A stretch of 64,000 bases of DNA from Plantago major (Eukaryota; Streptophyta; Magnoliopsida; Lamiales; Plantaginaceae), in the NCBI GenBank assembly GCA_026545765.1, contig CM048842.1, positions 67,990,371-68,054,370 on the forward strand. The letters run 5' to 3'. The number at the start of each line of letters is the position of its first letter. The stretch's first letter is position 1. Shown here one piece after another: positions 46,656 through 58,209 of this stretch. The notes below the pieces were generated by a model. It saw nothing but the letters and a program-made list of their open reading frames with translations. It was not told where the DNA came from and searched no databases. The position numbers and the translations under genes are program-made.

Positions 46656-49503
46656 ATGTCCGGGAACGATAGTCAGAACCACCACGAGGCTCAAGGTTAC
46701 GATGATGGAGTAAACTTGGGGACTGAGTCCGTGGACGTAACCACATCCGTAGGAGACTATCTGGTCGTGGAGCTCGTGTCTTCCAGGGACTCTGACGCTG
46801 CAGAAAGGGTCTGTGGTGCAGCAGAGACTCAGCCTGACGTGGCAGTGGGTCAGGGAGATGTTGCTAGGACTAGGTCGCTAGTCCGGTCGCGGACCATAGG
46901 TGGTGTTGGGGCGTCCATTGGTCCGGATGAACCTCAGACTGAGCAGGGATGCGATAGTGGTCAGGAGGCGGATGATGTAGAGATGTTTGAGGCTGGTGTA
47001 GAGGACCGTGCTATGGTGGAAAAAGGTTCGACCAACCCAAGTACGTCTGGGAGACCCGAAGGTGGAGAAGAGGAGGAGGAAGATGAGGAAGCTTCTCAAA
47101 CTGCCCGCCCGCGAAGACGCGTTGGGCGTCGAATTGTATTGCATCCTGGGGTGTCCGCTCAATCCAGCCTTCCGTTGATTGAGGGTCGTGGGGCCAAGGC
47201 GGCGCAAATCAAATTCCCTCGTCCTGCGTCCGCCGTCGTGATAGCGGATGAATACGGAGAGTTGAATGCGGACGGGCTACTCCCTACTTGTCCGTCTAAA
47301 GTAAAACCTGAAGACATTTCTGAGTGGAGGCGGAAGTGGGAGATTCCGGAATCCGTTGAAATTATGGTTCCAGAGCCCGGGCATGCCTTTTACAATCCGC
47401 CCGCTGGATACATGTGTGTGCATGAAGCGGCCTTTGCTTGTGGGTGGAAGATCCCTATTGCGTCCGAGCTGAAGCACATCTTGAACCATATTGGTATAGG
47501 TCCGAGCCAGGTTATCCCAAAGTCTTTGGGTAACCTTATCTGTTTCGTTGTCTTTTGTAAAAAGAAGGGGCAGCCTGTGAATTTTGAGAACCTCAGGGAG
47601 CTCTTCCATGTTGCTTTTAGTCCGGGGAATCCCCTTTTTTATACCTTTGTAAATAGAAAACCCTACAACTTCATTTCCGACTTCATTTCTTCTCTGGGGT
47701 CAAAGTGGTGGGATAAATATATTTTTGTGCGGATGGCCGTGAAGCCCGGCATGTCCGCAAGGAGGCGAGAGCAGTGGGGGCTGCCAAAAAAGTTCTTAAG
47801 GGAGAGTATCCCGGACTGGCGCCCCCTTCCGAAGAATGTGGCTCCGTGGGTGGCGGAGATCCATAAGAAGAATGATCCACCTACGTATCCGTTCCACGGA
47901 TTGATTTGTCAGCCGCTGCCCTACTTGTGCGGATTGACAAACGTCGTGGAAGTTGGGGGAAAGACTGACTTCAATAAGGATCCTTAACTTAGGATTTGTG
48001 CTTCCCTTTCTTTTGAATGCCTTGTCATGAATTTTCATTTCCGAGATTTTTGTTATTCTCCCTTTACGTATCCGTGCCTGACACTTTTATTTTGTTGTGT
48101 AGCTCACTGGTTTGATTATATCATGTCTACCATCCGCAAAAGAAGAGGCAACAGAGGGAGCAGCAAGCCCTTGAGCTCGCTACTGGCCAAAGGGCCAAGA
48201 TAATCAACACGTCCGCGGGTCTCTCTATGGCGGACCCAAAAAATTCGGCGGTGTTTGCTGCGGAGGAGGAGAGGCGGGAGAAGGCGGGTCAGGGTCCGAA
48301 AGTCTTGGTGGTGCCCGACAAGGGCAAAGGCCCGGCGACTCGCAGCACCACTGCCTCCAAGCCACCAGCTTCTGCTGCATCCGCACCCCAGCGGGATGTG
48401 TTGATGCGAGACGCCATTACCTCGGGGAGGAAGATGGGAGTAACCTTGGATGCCTCTCTTGCAGCGAAGAGTCAGCAGCTGTCCGCTATTCTGCCATCCA
48501 ACCAAGCTGCTCTCGACAAGGAATATGAGCGGGCTCGCAGACTCCCTGAGGTCGAGCGGGTTGGAGAGCTCCATGAGTTGTACCAGGGGGTAAGCGGCAT
48601 ATCAATGTATTCCTTTCCATGCTTCAAACGTATTATGATAGGAATATAACTTTTGTTTATGCGGACGTCTTGCAGCTCGGATGCATAATCAAGGCCATGC
48701 AATGGAAGGCTAGTGAGCGGGCCACCATCGAAGAGGACCTGCATAAGGCTATGGCCACATCCGCGGATGAGGCGGAGAAGGTGAAGCAGGCGGAGGCCCA
48801 ACTAAAAGAAAAGAATACGCTGATTGATAAGTTGAAGGCTAGCTGGCAGGAGGTGAAATCGGACTTGGAGTGGCAGGAGAAATTCATCGATTAGTCGATG
48901 AAGGCATTCCTAGACTCAAAGGATGTGCTCCTCGAGGACCTCCAATATGCCCGCCTTGAGGCTGTTTGGGAATTTATGAAGTCGGACTCCTTCAAGTTTT
49001 TCGTGGCGGACAAGTCCGATGCTTCCCGCTTGGATGGGTTTTCATCTACCATCGGCCAGTTGCAGGCCAAGGGACTACTTCCGCAGAATTTTGATTGGAA
49101 GGCAGAAGGATTGATTCCTTCCGCGGATGCTAATGGAGTGGAGGTTCCAGCGGACAATGTGCCGGATGAACGGCTGGCTGCGTGTGAATTTACGGAGCTG
49201 GTCACCGAGGAAGGTGAGATCGACATCAGGAACGGCGGACCCTTCCTTCCCAAGTGCGTCCCAGATGCTATTGGAAAGGTATGCTTCGTGCCTTTTGAGA
49301 ACTACAGGGCGTATCTAAAGGACTGGTACTTCATGCCCTCTCGGATCATCGGCTACGATGCGGATTTCAACTTGTTCAATAGCATCAAGGCGTCCTTTGA
49401 TGAATTCGCTGCGTCCCGCGCTGCCCGTGCCAATGCTGCTACCAATCCGTCCTTCACTAATCCACCGAGAGTTGAAGTTGGGCCAAGCCAACTTCCCCCT
49501 TAG
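46656..49503 (+). CDS. Spliced antisense gene of Y: putative gypsy-type transposon protein (PF04195-like)
   Basis: Runs opposite to Y. Exon 1 (46656-47987, 443 residues) starts MSGNDSQNHHEA and has an acidic low-complexity N-terminus. From about residue 249 it carries the conserved domain with GYMCVHEAAFACGWKIP, IGPSQVIPKSLGNLICFV and WWDKYIFV, as in plant 'putative gypsy type transposon' proteins. Exon 2 (about 48116-48589) encodes KKRQQREQQALELATGQRAK and onward. A canonical 86-bp intron (48590-48675, GTAAGC...TTGCAG) keeps frame into exon 3 (48676-49503), a Glu/Lys-rich coiled coil and a conserved-looking tail (CFVPFENYRAYLKDWYFMPS). Defects: the exon 1-2 junction needs a lost donor or a small indel, and a TAG interrupts exon 3 at 48892-48894. 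The molecular role is unknown. It is probably recently inactivated. Confidence 0.65.
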
Positions 49504-51942
49504 TGAGAAGTCCGGGGTATGCCCCGTGGACCATTTGTAACACTTTGAATTATGATCTTTTGGTGGCACGAAACGTTGCCAAGTACACTGATAATATTCT
49601 TGTCGTTGTAACATATTTTTCCGTACAATTATTTGTTATGTTTAAGATAATTTTGTCTTGTTCCCTTTATCTTTACTTGATAATCTTGCCTGAATTATCC
49701 AGCCGTTGGCTACTCGGACTTGTTTTCAATCCGTAGGATAGACATCATAGTAGTAAGTCAAATATCGCAATATTCATACAATCCAGTAATGATGACCCAT
49801 GAAATTATCTTATCTCGGACGTATGGACAAATCCGAAGTAGCATTGCTTGCTTCTCTTGATAAGTGTAGACCAATGATGAGTGATTAGAACTGATAGGAG
49901 TTCGGATGCATTAGATATGTCCGTTGCGTCTACTCATGAGTGTGAGATTCTGAGTAGTCTTTCATAGATTGGTAATGATAAATTACCGATTTGTGGTTGC
50001 TCGGACTGGACTAACAATCACTGTTTAAATTTATCCGTTGAGGGATTTACTCGGGCAATCTTTTCTGTGATTTGTAAAGTGTTTATCCATGGGCTTAGTG
50101 TGATCCAGAATGAGTAAACCCACGTGACCCAACGCTATCTGGCCCAAGCTCTTTTTATTCGGAGTCCGTCCAGATTAGTGACGTTGTGGTTTGTTCGGCT
50201 TCGAGATCCTTGCTCAGTCCGCCGGTTCGGATCTCACATTTTCTTCTTTGGACTGAATTTTGGGTCCGACCAATTTCTTAGTCTGGATTGTTGTTCCGGA
50301 TCCGCTATTCTGCTCAAGCTCTTTTTATTCAGAGCTCTTCTGTTTGTCAAGCTTGGAGCTTTCTGGGCCATTGAGCTCGGAGTTGGTGTTGTTTGGACCT
50401 TCTCTATGCCATTGAAGTCCGATGTTTGGCGGTCCGAGGTGCTTATAGCGGTCAGAGTTTGAAGCTACCCTGAGCTTGTTATTGCCGGTCCGGAGTTACG
50501 TTAACTCTTTCGCTTGTAGCATAGCTTTTTACTCTTCCAGAGTGATGTTGTTGTTGCTTGTCGGAAGCTACCAGAAAAGAGTGAGATAGCTTGAAGCTTG
50601 TTTGTTTGTAAACACCTTCTTATCTATCTTTGTAGCTTGAAGCTTTGGACTTGATGTCCGCAAAAATTGTCGACATTCACATATGATGTCTTTGGACAAC
50701 TTATCCATCAGTAAGAGCGATGGCTTGTGATCTCCAAAACAACATGTGTTTTTTGGATGGTCCGAGAGAGGACGTCCAAATGGTCAAGAGTCCGTGTGAG
50801 AGGATAACTTATCCATCTGTAAAAATGACGGGTTGTTATCTCCGAGGCAGCCGGTGTCTTTGGATGGTCCTATAGAGGACATCTAAACGGACGGGAGTCA
50901 AAACATTCGAGCAAATGAGTAATCCGCATAATAGAGCCCATCTACACCAGGAAGGTGTGTGTAGGTCTAAACCTTGGTTCCTCGGCACCCAAGAGGGTGA
51001 GGGAGGTCCAAGTCATGGAGCCAAAACACCCGAGGGGATGAATGGTCCGGATCTTGGTGCCGAGACAGTCGGGCTTATGTAATTTCGTGGGTATCGAACC
51101 CCCTTATTAATCGGGAACATATCATTGATGATTCATGCATGCTTTTATATTAAAAGAAGCATTGATAAATGATGCGTGCGTGCATGATATGAATGAATGC
51201 ATGAATGAATGAATGAATGAATGAATGAATGAATGAATGAATGAATGAATGAATGAATGAATGAATGGTATATGATAATTTCAGGGTAAGTTAGGGTACT
51301 TACTTCTTCATCGGAAAATATAGAGCATTTTCCGGTACTCCATTGTAAGAGAATTCAATGAGGTTGGAGATCTGGATTCAAAATAGACGAACCCCAACCT
51401 TTGAAAGCACCTCCTAGCATCAAGTTTTTGAGGTTGACCTCGTTTTATCTTGTCCTAGCCACTTGGTGGTAGTGAACATGTCTTAGTTGCTTTTCAGTGG
51501 TAGGAGACTTGTCCTATCCACTTTGGCATTGGAGACGGTCCTTATGGCAGATATGCTCCGAGGACGAGGTGAGAGTCATGTCCGAGGTTATGGTGAGGAT
51601 CTGCTCCGAGAGAGCAGTTTGGATCAGCTCCGAGTGAGTAGTACGAACCAGGTCTGAGAGAGCGGTTTGGACCAGTTCCGAGAGAGCGGTGAGAGAGCGG
51701 TTTGGACCAGCTCCGAGAGAGCGGTTTTGACCAGCTCTGAGAGTGGTTTGAACCAACTCCAAGGACGTGGTCCAAACCTCACCTCCTTGTGATGTCGTTG
51801 TCCTTCTGTTTAGGAGCTCCCTAAGATCCTCAATCCTTGGTATTGTTCCAAGGTGATGTTTGTTCCTAGATTGAGTTGGATCTAGTTGCCTTGGAGATGC
51901 CAATGATGGATTAGGTTAGAAATTGTTCGATCCAAAGCAACC
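49504..51942 (-). other. Non-coding middle of Y with tandem repeats
   Basis: Contains two imperfect ~115-bp units (50693-50782 and 50809-50901, sharing AACTTATCCATC and GAGGAC), an ATGA microsatellite (51193-51268), and a degenerate minisatellite (about 51560-51770) of GAGAGCGGTTTGGACCAGCTC-type units. The minisatellite's minus strand gives a repetitive ELVQTALS peptide. No RT, RNase H or integrase motif is visible on either strand, so the pol region is missing rather than decayed in place. Confidence 0.6.
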
Positions 51943-52314
51943 TCAGATAGAAGTGAGCAAGAGGCCAAACTCGTTCTCATTCATCCCTAACTCATTTGAA
52001 CAAATGATCTGGCCATTTGGAGGAGTGAAGTTCCTTCCTTGTGGGGGACCATGTGTTCCTGACGGAGGAACATGTCCTGCCATGCCTTGGATCGTAGCTC
52101 CGATCTCTTGGATTCTCACTGATAGGTCAGAAACTCTTTCATCCTCCGAGGAGACACTGGTGGTATGGCCATTGCTCGGACACTCCTCTTGGATCATTGA
52201 GGAGCTCCTGACCACTCGTGTTCTCCCAACAGGAGGCCTACTTCGGAGCTTTGGAGCTGGAGTCCTAATCGCAGCAGTTGCAGTCCTAGCTGATTTTCTT
52301 TGTCTTGCCATCAC
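51943..52314 (-). pseudogene. gag-like N-terminal ORF of Y
   Basis: Starts MMARQRKSARTATAAIRTPA about 30 bases after the primer-binding site on the minus strand, the place where gag begins. The product is basic first, then polar, with no recognisable capsid or zinc-knuckle motif. In the same frame after two stops, a repetitive ORF continues (51903-51514). It is best read as the remains of a gag leader region. Confidence 0.45.
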
Positions 52315-52343
52315 TTTGGAGAGCGTAAGAGACCTTTCGTAAA

Positions 52344-52363
52344 GTTTCCCACAGACAGCGCCA
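52344..52363 (-). promoter_or_regulatory. Primer-binding site of element Y
   Basis: The minus strand reads TGGCGCTGTCTGTGGGAAAC, three bases after the end of the right LTR. TGGCGCCGTCTGTGGGAA-like primer sites are common in plant Ty3/gypsy elements. This fixes Y's orientation. Confidence 0.8.
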
Positions 52364-52366
52364 AAA

Positions 52367-53250
52367 TGTTTAGGGGTGACACCTCAAACACTAACTAAAC
52401 TATTACAAGTAACCTAGTCTAAGATCCGCCTCCAACTTGCAGTCCGTGGCGGTACCTGTCCGAGCTGGAGTACCTGAAAGGACTAGGTGGGGGGGGGGGG
52501 GGGTTAGAAAGGGTTACCCGGATTGCGTATGTCAATCCGGTAAGAGACTTTACTCAAGAGAGAGTTGGTAGCTCTCAATGTAATAGTTATGAGGAAGGTT
52601 AAAATACCAAGAGAATACTTACCTTAAGGTCTTGGATCTTGTGCTATATTTATAGATACCATATCTTATGAAGTCACTCACAAGATGGTGCCAAGTGTAT
52701 GCTTCAAATTTGGATACCAATGCTACCTTTGGCCCATGGCCCAATAGTGAACAGTAATCCAGTACTAATTACTGGGCCTGGGAGGGTAGTTTGGACCTTT
52801 CCCTCTGAGAGTACTGTTCCGCACGTTGGGTCCGTGTAACTCCTTCGGACAGACCCTTCTGCTTGGTGGATCTGCCCTTAGGTAACTCAAGGCGTCCGAG
52901 CCTAGGGTTCCACGGAAGTATCTCAGTGGTTCTGTTATGTACGTTTGGTCTTATTGCGATGGTGGCGTCCGAGATTTTCTCGTTCGGTCCGTTTGGCATC
53001 CTAAGACTGACAGTTTGTGGTACTTGGAAGGACCATGCGACCTTTTATCAGGTTCGGAAGTCGTACACCTAGCTTGGTCGGACTTATCTGAGAAGGTGTG
53101 TTGACTTGTAAGTACTAGTTGACCTGAAATGGTTTTCCTTAGGTCGGACTAGTACTGAGTTGGCTATTTCAGCCTTGATGCGCTCTAGGACACGCTATAG
53201 GACACGCTCTATGGCACCCTTAACGGATTGGACACATGTCCGTATCAACA
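52367..53250 (-). repeat. 5' LTR of Y (right copy)
   Basis: 884 bp, TGTTTAGGGGTGACACC to CGTATCAACA on the plus strand. It is uninterrupted and reveals the empty site of X2. Confidence 0.9.
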
Positions 53251-54055
53251 CTTATTAAGGATCAGGACACTTAGAACTTTCGTGCTACTTAGAATTCATG
53301 AGCTTGGTCGCAACAGTAAGCTAGTGAATAAGTAGATTGAAGGCTTGTATGCTTGAGAGAAAGATACCACTAGTTGTATTATCAGAGAAGCTTGGTATTT
53401 TCAGTGTAAGTTCAAGGTGTTCAGTGTGTGTCTTGCAAGCATTCTAAGTGATGATATTTATAGTTGAAAATCATGCCGTTTGAATAGTATCCGTTAGGCT
53501 TAATGAAATTCAAACTATTGATATCTGAAAATAGTACTGCAGAAGATGTTGTCTCTTTTCAGAGATTTCCTCTTTTGTTCAGATGTCTTTGTCTGCGCAT
53601 TTATTACATTGTACTATTTTTGTCCTGTAGTGCCAACGGAACTATGCACGCTTTCTGAAGCATTGCATTTCCCTTTCCAGAGACCTTCTCATCTCCAGAT
53701 ACATGTTGAAACATTGTTTCTCAGAAACATAGTTTTATCCAAGGTATCTGAGTGTAGATATTTGTGGGCACTTTTCCTAGTTCAGAAACCTTGTGTACTC
53801 AGATATCTTTTGCAATACTTGTTTATAGGAAAACACTTGTTTCTTCAAGATATCTGGACATAGGTATCTGATGATCTTAGTCTTCAGTAATCTTGTGCAG
53901 TCTTCAAATCTTCAAAAATGTTGAGCTCTTCTGCCGGATGCCTTCTTCTTGGTCTTCTTTTAATAAAATAAAAATTACATTCAGAGACTAACATCCTATA
54001 CAAGATTTTCTAGACTATCATACTTAGTGATTTTCCTCTTTTACAGTGTTCAAGA
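53251..54055 (+). repeat. Right part of LTR X1
   Basis: Continues the X1 sequence after Y and follows X2 (TGATATCCGTTAG-type, TTTCCTCTTTTACA blocks) to TGTTCAAG near 54055. The last ~90 bp present in X2 are missing, so the end was deleted together with the left end of element Z. Confidence 0.75.
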
Positions 54056-55728
54056 GTCTAAAACGTCCTAGAAAAGAAAAAACACAAAGACACGACATAA
54101 CACAGAAGAGTTCAATCAACAAGCTACCGGAACAACTATTACAAGAGTCAAGCCCAAAACTGATGTAAACTTGTATCCCCTCTAACGTTGGCAAATAGCT
54201 TAGCAAAGATCACAATCTTCCGTTTCACAGGTAAATAAAACTTTGAGTTACCCTAGCAGTCCCTCACAAAAGGATAATATAGGTGCCACTCAAGTCTCTC
54301 TTCTGGAAGTGTCCAGTAAATAAAGGTATTCTCTCAAGACTTAACTTAGGAAGGTGACAACAAACGTCACAAAGCTGCCACTAATATTGCATGCTCTTGC
54401 ACTCAATTCAAACGAATCAGAAAGGACTTTTTGGTGAAAAGGGGTCGAAATCAATACGTAGAAATAGAAATAGTTGTCGTTCTCGTGCTTTGCTCTTTTT
54501 GCAGGTATTATTTCTCTTTTTTTTCCCTGTGCTTTGCTCTTTTTGCATAGATTTTTCATTTTTTCATTTTTTATCTCAATTTTGCAAGTGTATCACAATA
54601 GGTTGCTCTAGATCCGCACTTTTATGCGTGTCAGTTTGGAGTACACCCCATTAACCCTCACAACATACGAGAACCGCCCACGCGCTGGTTTATAGGTAGT
54701 ATTTGGCATGCAATTTGAGAACAAAACCAGCAACCCTCACAACATACGCACAATCAGCCCCGCGTTGGTTTATAGGTAGTATCTGGAAATGCCCAACATG
54801 ATCTCAAACGATCACAAGGATCCTGGGAAAACACTTCGAAATTTTTCTTTTTCCTTTTTTTTTTAGAACGGTAGCAAGCAGTACAAAGCAATTTCAAAAT
54901 CGACCAAATGCTCAAAGTATAGAGTGGAGTGAGCCTGAGTATGAAGTAACAAGTACCCTTCTCCCCAAACATGTTCCTTGGAACGGGTTTGGGAATCGAG
55001 ATAACAAGTCAAAATGTCGTTCGTCATACCCGTTTTAAAAAGAGTGCACATGTATATGAAGTGGCGCAAGAATTTTCCTTGCTCATCCTACTAGAATCAC
55101 ACATTTGCCGGTACAATATTTTTTTCGTCGGCTCAATAAGGCTTCTCACGGGCTTGTTTACTGCTAAAATAGGAAGACTTTCTATTTACAAGTGAAACGG
55201 ACTAAAATGATTTTTTAAAATTCCTTAATACTAGTTAAAGGCCATCAAAGATCACATCAGTAAAAGGCTTATCTTTCGCAATAGATAACCGACTTGTCAA
55301 AAGAACTCAAACTCGACACACAAAAAATTTTGAAATAGGCCAAAAGACGACTTACACAAGATTAAGCAAAAGTGGCTAACATACCACCCCACATAATCAC
55401 AAGAATGGCTAACATACCACTCAACACCACCAAACTAAAAATAGAAAAAATAAAGAGCACATATATACATATATACAAAGTAGCGTAAAAGTTCATACCG
55501 AGGCATTTAATCAAAAGCATACAACTTCCCTCCCCAAACCTATTCAAAAGCTAGACCCTAGCATACGGAATAAATAAAAGGACAAAGTTGTAGAGTTACC
55601 GCCCGTAGTATGCCTCGGTCGGCATGATCAATGGAAAGAGGGCAGACCGTGATGTCTGGAAGAAGAACCCCCTCCAAAACGTTGTTGCCAATCATCCATC
55701 TAAGCTTTGCGCATCTGCTCCATTCGCG

Positions 55729-57009
55729 CTAGGCGCTCAGTCGCCTTTGTGTCCGACAAAGACATGTGTTGTGAGAGACTTGAAGAACATGCGTCCCACT
55801 GATCCAAATGCTCACCAAACCGCTGTGATACTCCATGTATGCTGCTAAATCTGCAGTAAGTCCTTGGTAGCATCCCCGTAACTCCGAGTAATCGGAGGCT
55901 AGCACGCTTTGCCTCCCCTCAATATGCTCAAACTGGAGCTCCATCCACTCCTGAAATCTGGTACGCAACTGCTGAAAATCTGCGGTTAGATCTTCTTCTT
56001 CTTCTTCTTGGGAGTGTGGTGGATCTTCATTCTCGTCATCAGTCTCTTCTACAGAAATCTCCTCGTACCCCGTGTCATCCTCGGGATCGAAGTCGCTATC
56101 ATCCTCCTCCTCTGAGCCTTCACTCACATGACCTTGCCGTAAAGCAACGAAGTTCTCCGCAGTTGCCTCAGTAGTTCGTACTTCCTTTAACTCCAAGCAA
56201 CCCTTCTACTGACCACTCTTGACGATGTTTAGCACTCCAGCGGCCTCACACATCTCGGTGATCAGACACGGAAAACCTAATGCCTTAGGGCTATGCCGGT
56301 GTGTAAACATCTTGGATGGTGTCTCCTGTGTTGACAAACTTGTTCCTGATCAATGTCGCTATTAATCGGCCAGTAGGAGCAAACATCTTGGTGAAGGTGG
56401 AGTTCGGAATCAAGTTATACTGAAACCAATGTGCCCAGACCCTTGCGAGTGGGTTAAGAAACACATGGCCCAACATTCGAACCCTTCGTTGTGCACTGAA
56501 GGTTGTGTGGCTAACAGCTTCCAATGTCTCCTCTTTCCACAAGTCATTGCGAGTTGCTTCCAGGTCAAAGATTCCATTGTACTGGCGGGGATTGTACTCC
56601 GTCCTTGTTTGGAGAAATTAGTTGATGGAGTTTGAAGTGTACTCCACCATCTTCCCCCGAATAGGTACGAATCCGTCATCACTTCGATCGGAGAAGTTAA
56701 TGTAGAACTCTCTGACCAAGGACGCATCATACTCTCTCCTCAGCCCGATTAGCTTTTTCCATCCTAGCCTCCTTATGCTATTGTAGATAGCCTCCGTGGC
56801 AGGGGTATCGTTTCTGTAGATGCTCATCCCTCGCTCCGCTATTATGCTTCTTGGTTTGCTGAAGTTCTTGATTCTTAAATTATCCGCTTCCTTACTCAGT
56901 TGAAACCATAAGCATCCGGCTTAATCTGTGGAGCTGCAACCTTAGCACGGGAGCTTCCTTCTCCTGTCTTCTAAATTTTGTTGGACACATTCTTTTTCTT
57001 AGGTGCCAT
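55729..57009 (-). pseudogene. Broken plant-transposon-domain ORF of Z (PF20167-like)
   Basis: Begins with ATG at 57009 (MAPKKKNVSNK), followed by stops and a frame change to the stretch with IYNSIRRLGWKKLIGLRRE, then ASLVREFYINFSDRSDDGFV and IRGKMVEYTS. An in-frame TAA at 56618-56620 is followed by DLWKEETLEAV and a segment with RVWAHWFQYNLIPNST. A frameshift after 56291 and a TAG near 56206 precede the acidic tail (SEEEDDSDFDPEDDTGYEE). The order RGW.KL / VREFY / RGK / RVW.HWF.YNL is that of a domain widespread in plant Athila-type elements. Its function is unknown. At least three disabling changes are present. Confidence 0.65.
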
Positions 57010-58209
57010 GGTACCTGGATAAACAACGTCAGCACTACACCCATCTAGACATGTAGCAACACGAATGTCTAATCCTAACTCATATTCAAGTGCATACCAT
57101 AGTGCATTCAAGTGTAGCTACAACATGTTCTTCCCCAAACCAATTCTTGCAAGTAGTAACAACAATGCCATATCCTATCGCAAAATCGTGCAAACCATAG
57201 TGCATACAATGTTTCTACAAGTGATTTTCCCAACAAAAACTATAGCAAGTTCAACTTAGCATCAATACGATCATAAGTAAAAAGCATAAGCAGAACATGC
57301 TAACACAATATCAATCTTCCACCACCAAAACACATCAATCTTCGGATAATTGAACCAAGCTAACAAGAAAAGTGACAAATCAAGACAATTCTATACATCC
57401 TAAGCATAGTCACATACTCAATCACAATAATCAAGTATAAGAATTCAAGTTTTGCAAAGTAAGTAGAGTAGAAAGAATTACCTCGAATCCGGAAGAATTG
57501 ATGGATAAAAAGACAAATTGAAGCTTCCCGTAATAGAAGAACTCACTACCTTTGCAATGATCTAATACCCAGGTGGAATGGTGGAGTATTGGGAAATCTC
57601 AAAAATTGGGGAAGAAAACGAGAAAAGGGTTTGAAAGTGAAGAAGAAAGGGAGCCTTCTCCTTTTCTACCCGAGCTCGCCATGAGCTTGAGAGTCTTGAT
57701 GAGGTACTCATCGGTTCAGAAGATCTGAAACTATTCGATCTTCCTAGACATGATGTGAGAGCACTCTTTCTGGCTACCGCTTCAAGAATGGGCCCCGCTC
57801 AAAGAAAATATAAATTTTTTTTTTTTTAATTTTTAAAAAGACTATCCTAAATGCAATGTGTTAAATGTGCAATGAAATGCTCCTATATCTATATGCAAAG
57901 CAGTAAATCGTGCTTTGGTTATAGTCGTTAGCTCAATTCTTCGAACCCCGGGTTGCCTCCCGGGAAGCGTCTTTTCTTATAGTCGTTGGCTCGAATGCTG
58001 TAGATTACCGTTATCCGTTCTCATACGGGAATGAATTTTGAGCAGGCGTCGAGCCTACTTGGAGTTTCCAGTGAATATCTTCTGCTCCATTGTGTGTTGA
58101 TCCCACAATACTCATGTAATCCTGGAAATGAGTATGTCGAGAGTTAATATGTTCAAATTTAAGCACATAACACTCATAAACAAGAAACAAATAAAAAGGG
58201 CAGAAAGGA

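Larger units (their letters stand above)
43027..53250 (-). mobile_element. Ty3/gypsy (Tat-like) element Y carrying an antisense gene
   Basis: Two near-identical LTRs (43027-45322, enlarged by X2; 52367-53250) start TGTT(G/T)AGGGG and end GTATCAACA. The flanking 5-mers CTTGT (43022-43026) and CTTAT (53251-53255) are the target duplication with one change, and the X2 sibling reads CTTGT there. A primer-binding site on the minus strand lies beside the right LTR and a purine tract beside the left one, so the element reads right to left. It contains a gag-like start, tandem repeats and a spliced antisense gene, but no RT or integrase. Without X2 it is about 8.8 kb. An antisense extra ORF next to the 3' LTR is a known trait of Tat-lineage elements. 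Confidence 0.85.

Noticed and set aside
46878..47207. Minus-strand ORFs opposite exon 1 of the antisense gene (also 47277-47609, 48116-48574)
   Set aside because: Shadow frames of the coding strand without domain signals.
51185..51270. Regular ATGA array considered as a CRISPR-like or satellite structure
   Set aside because: Simple 4-bp microsatellite without spacers, in plant nuclear DNA.
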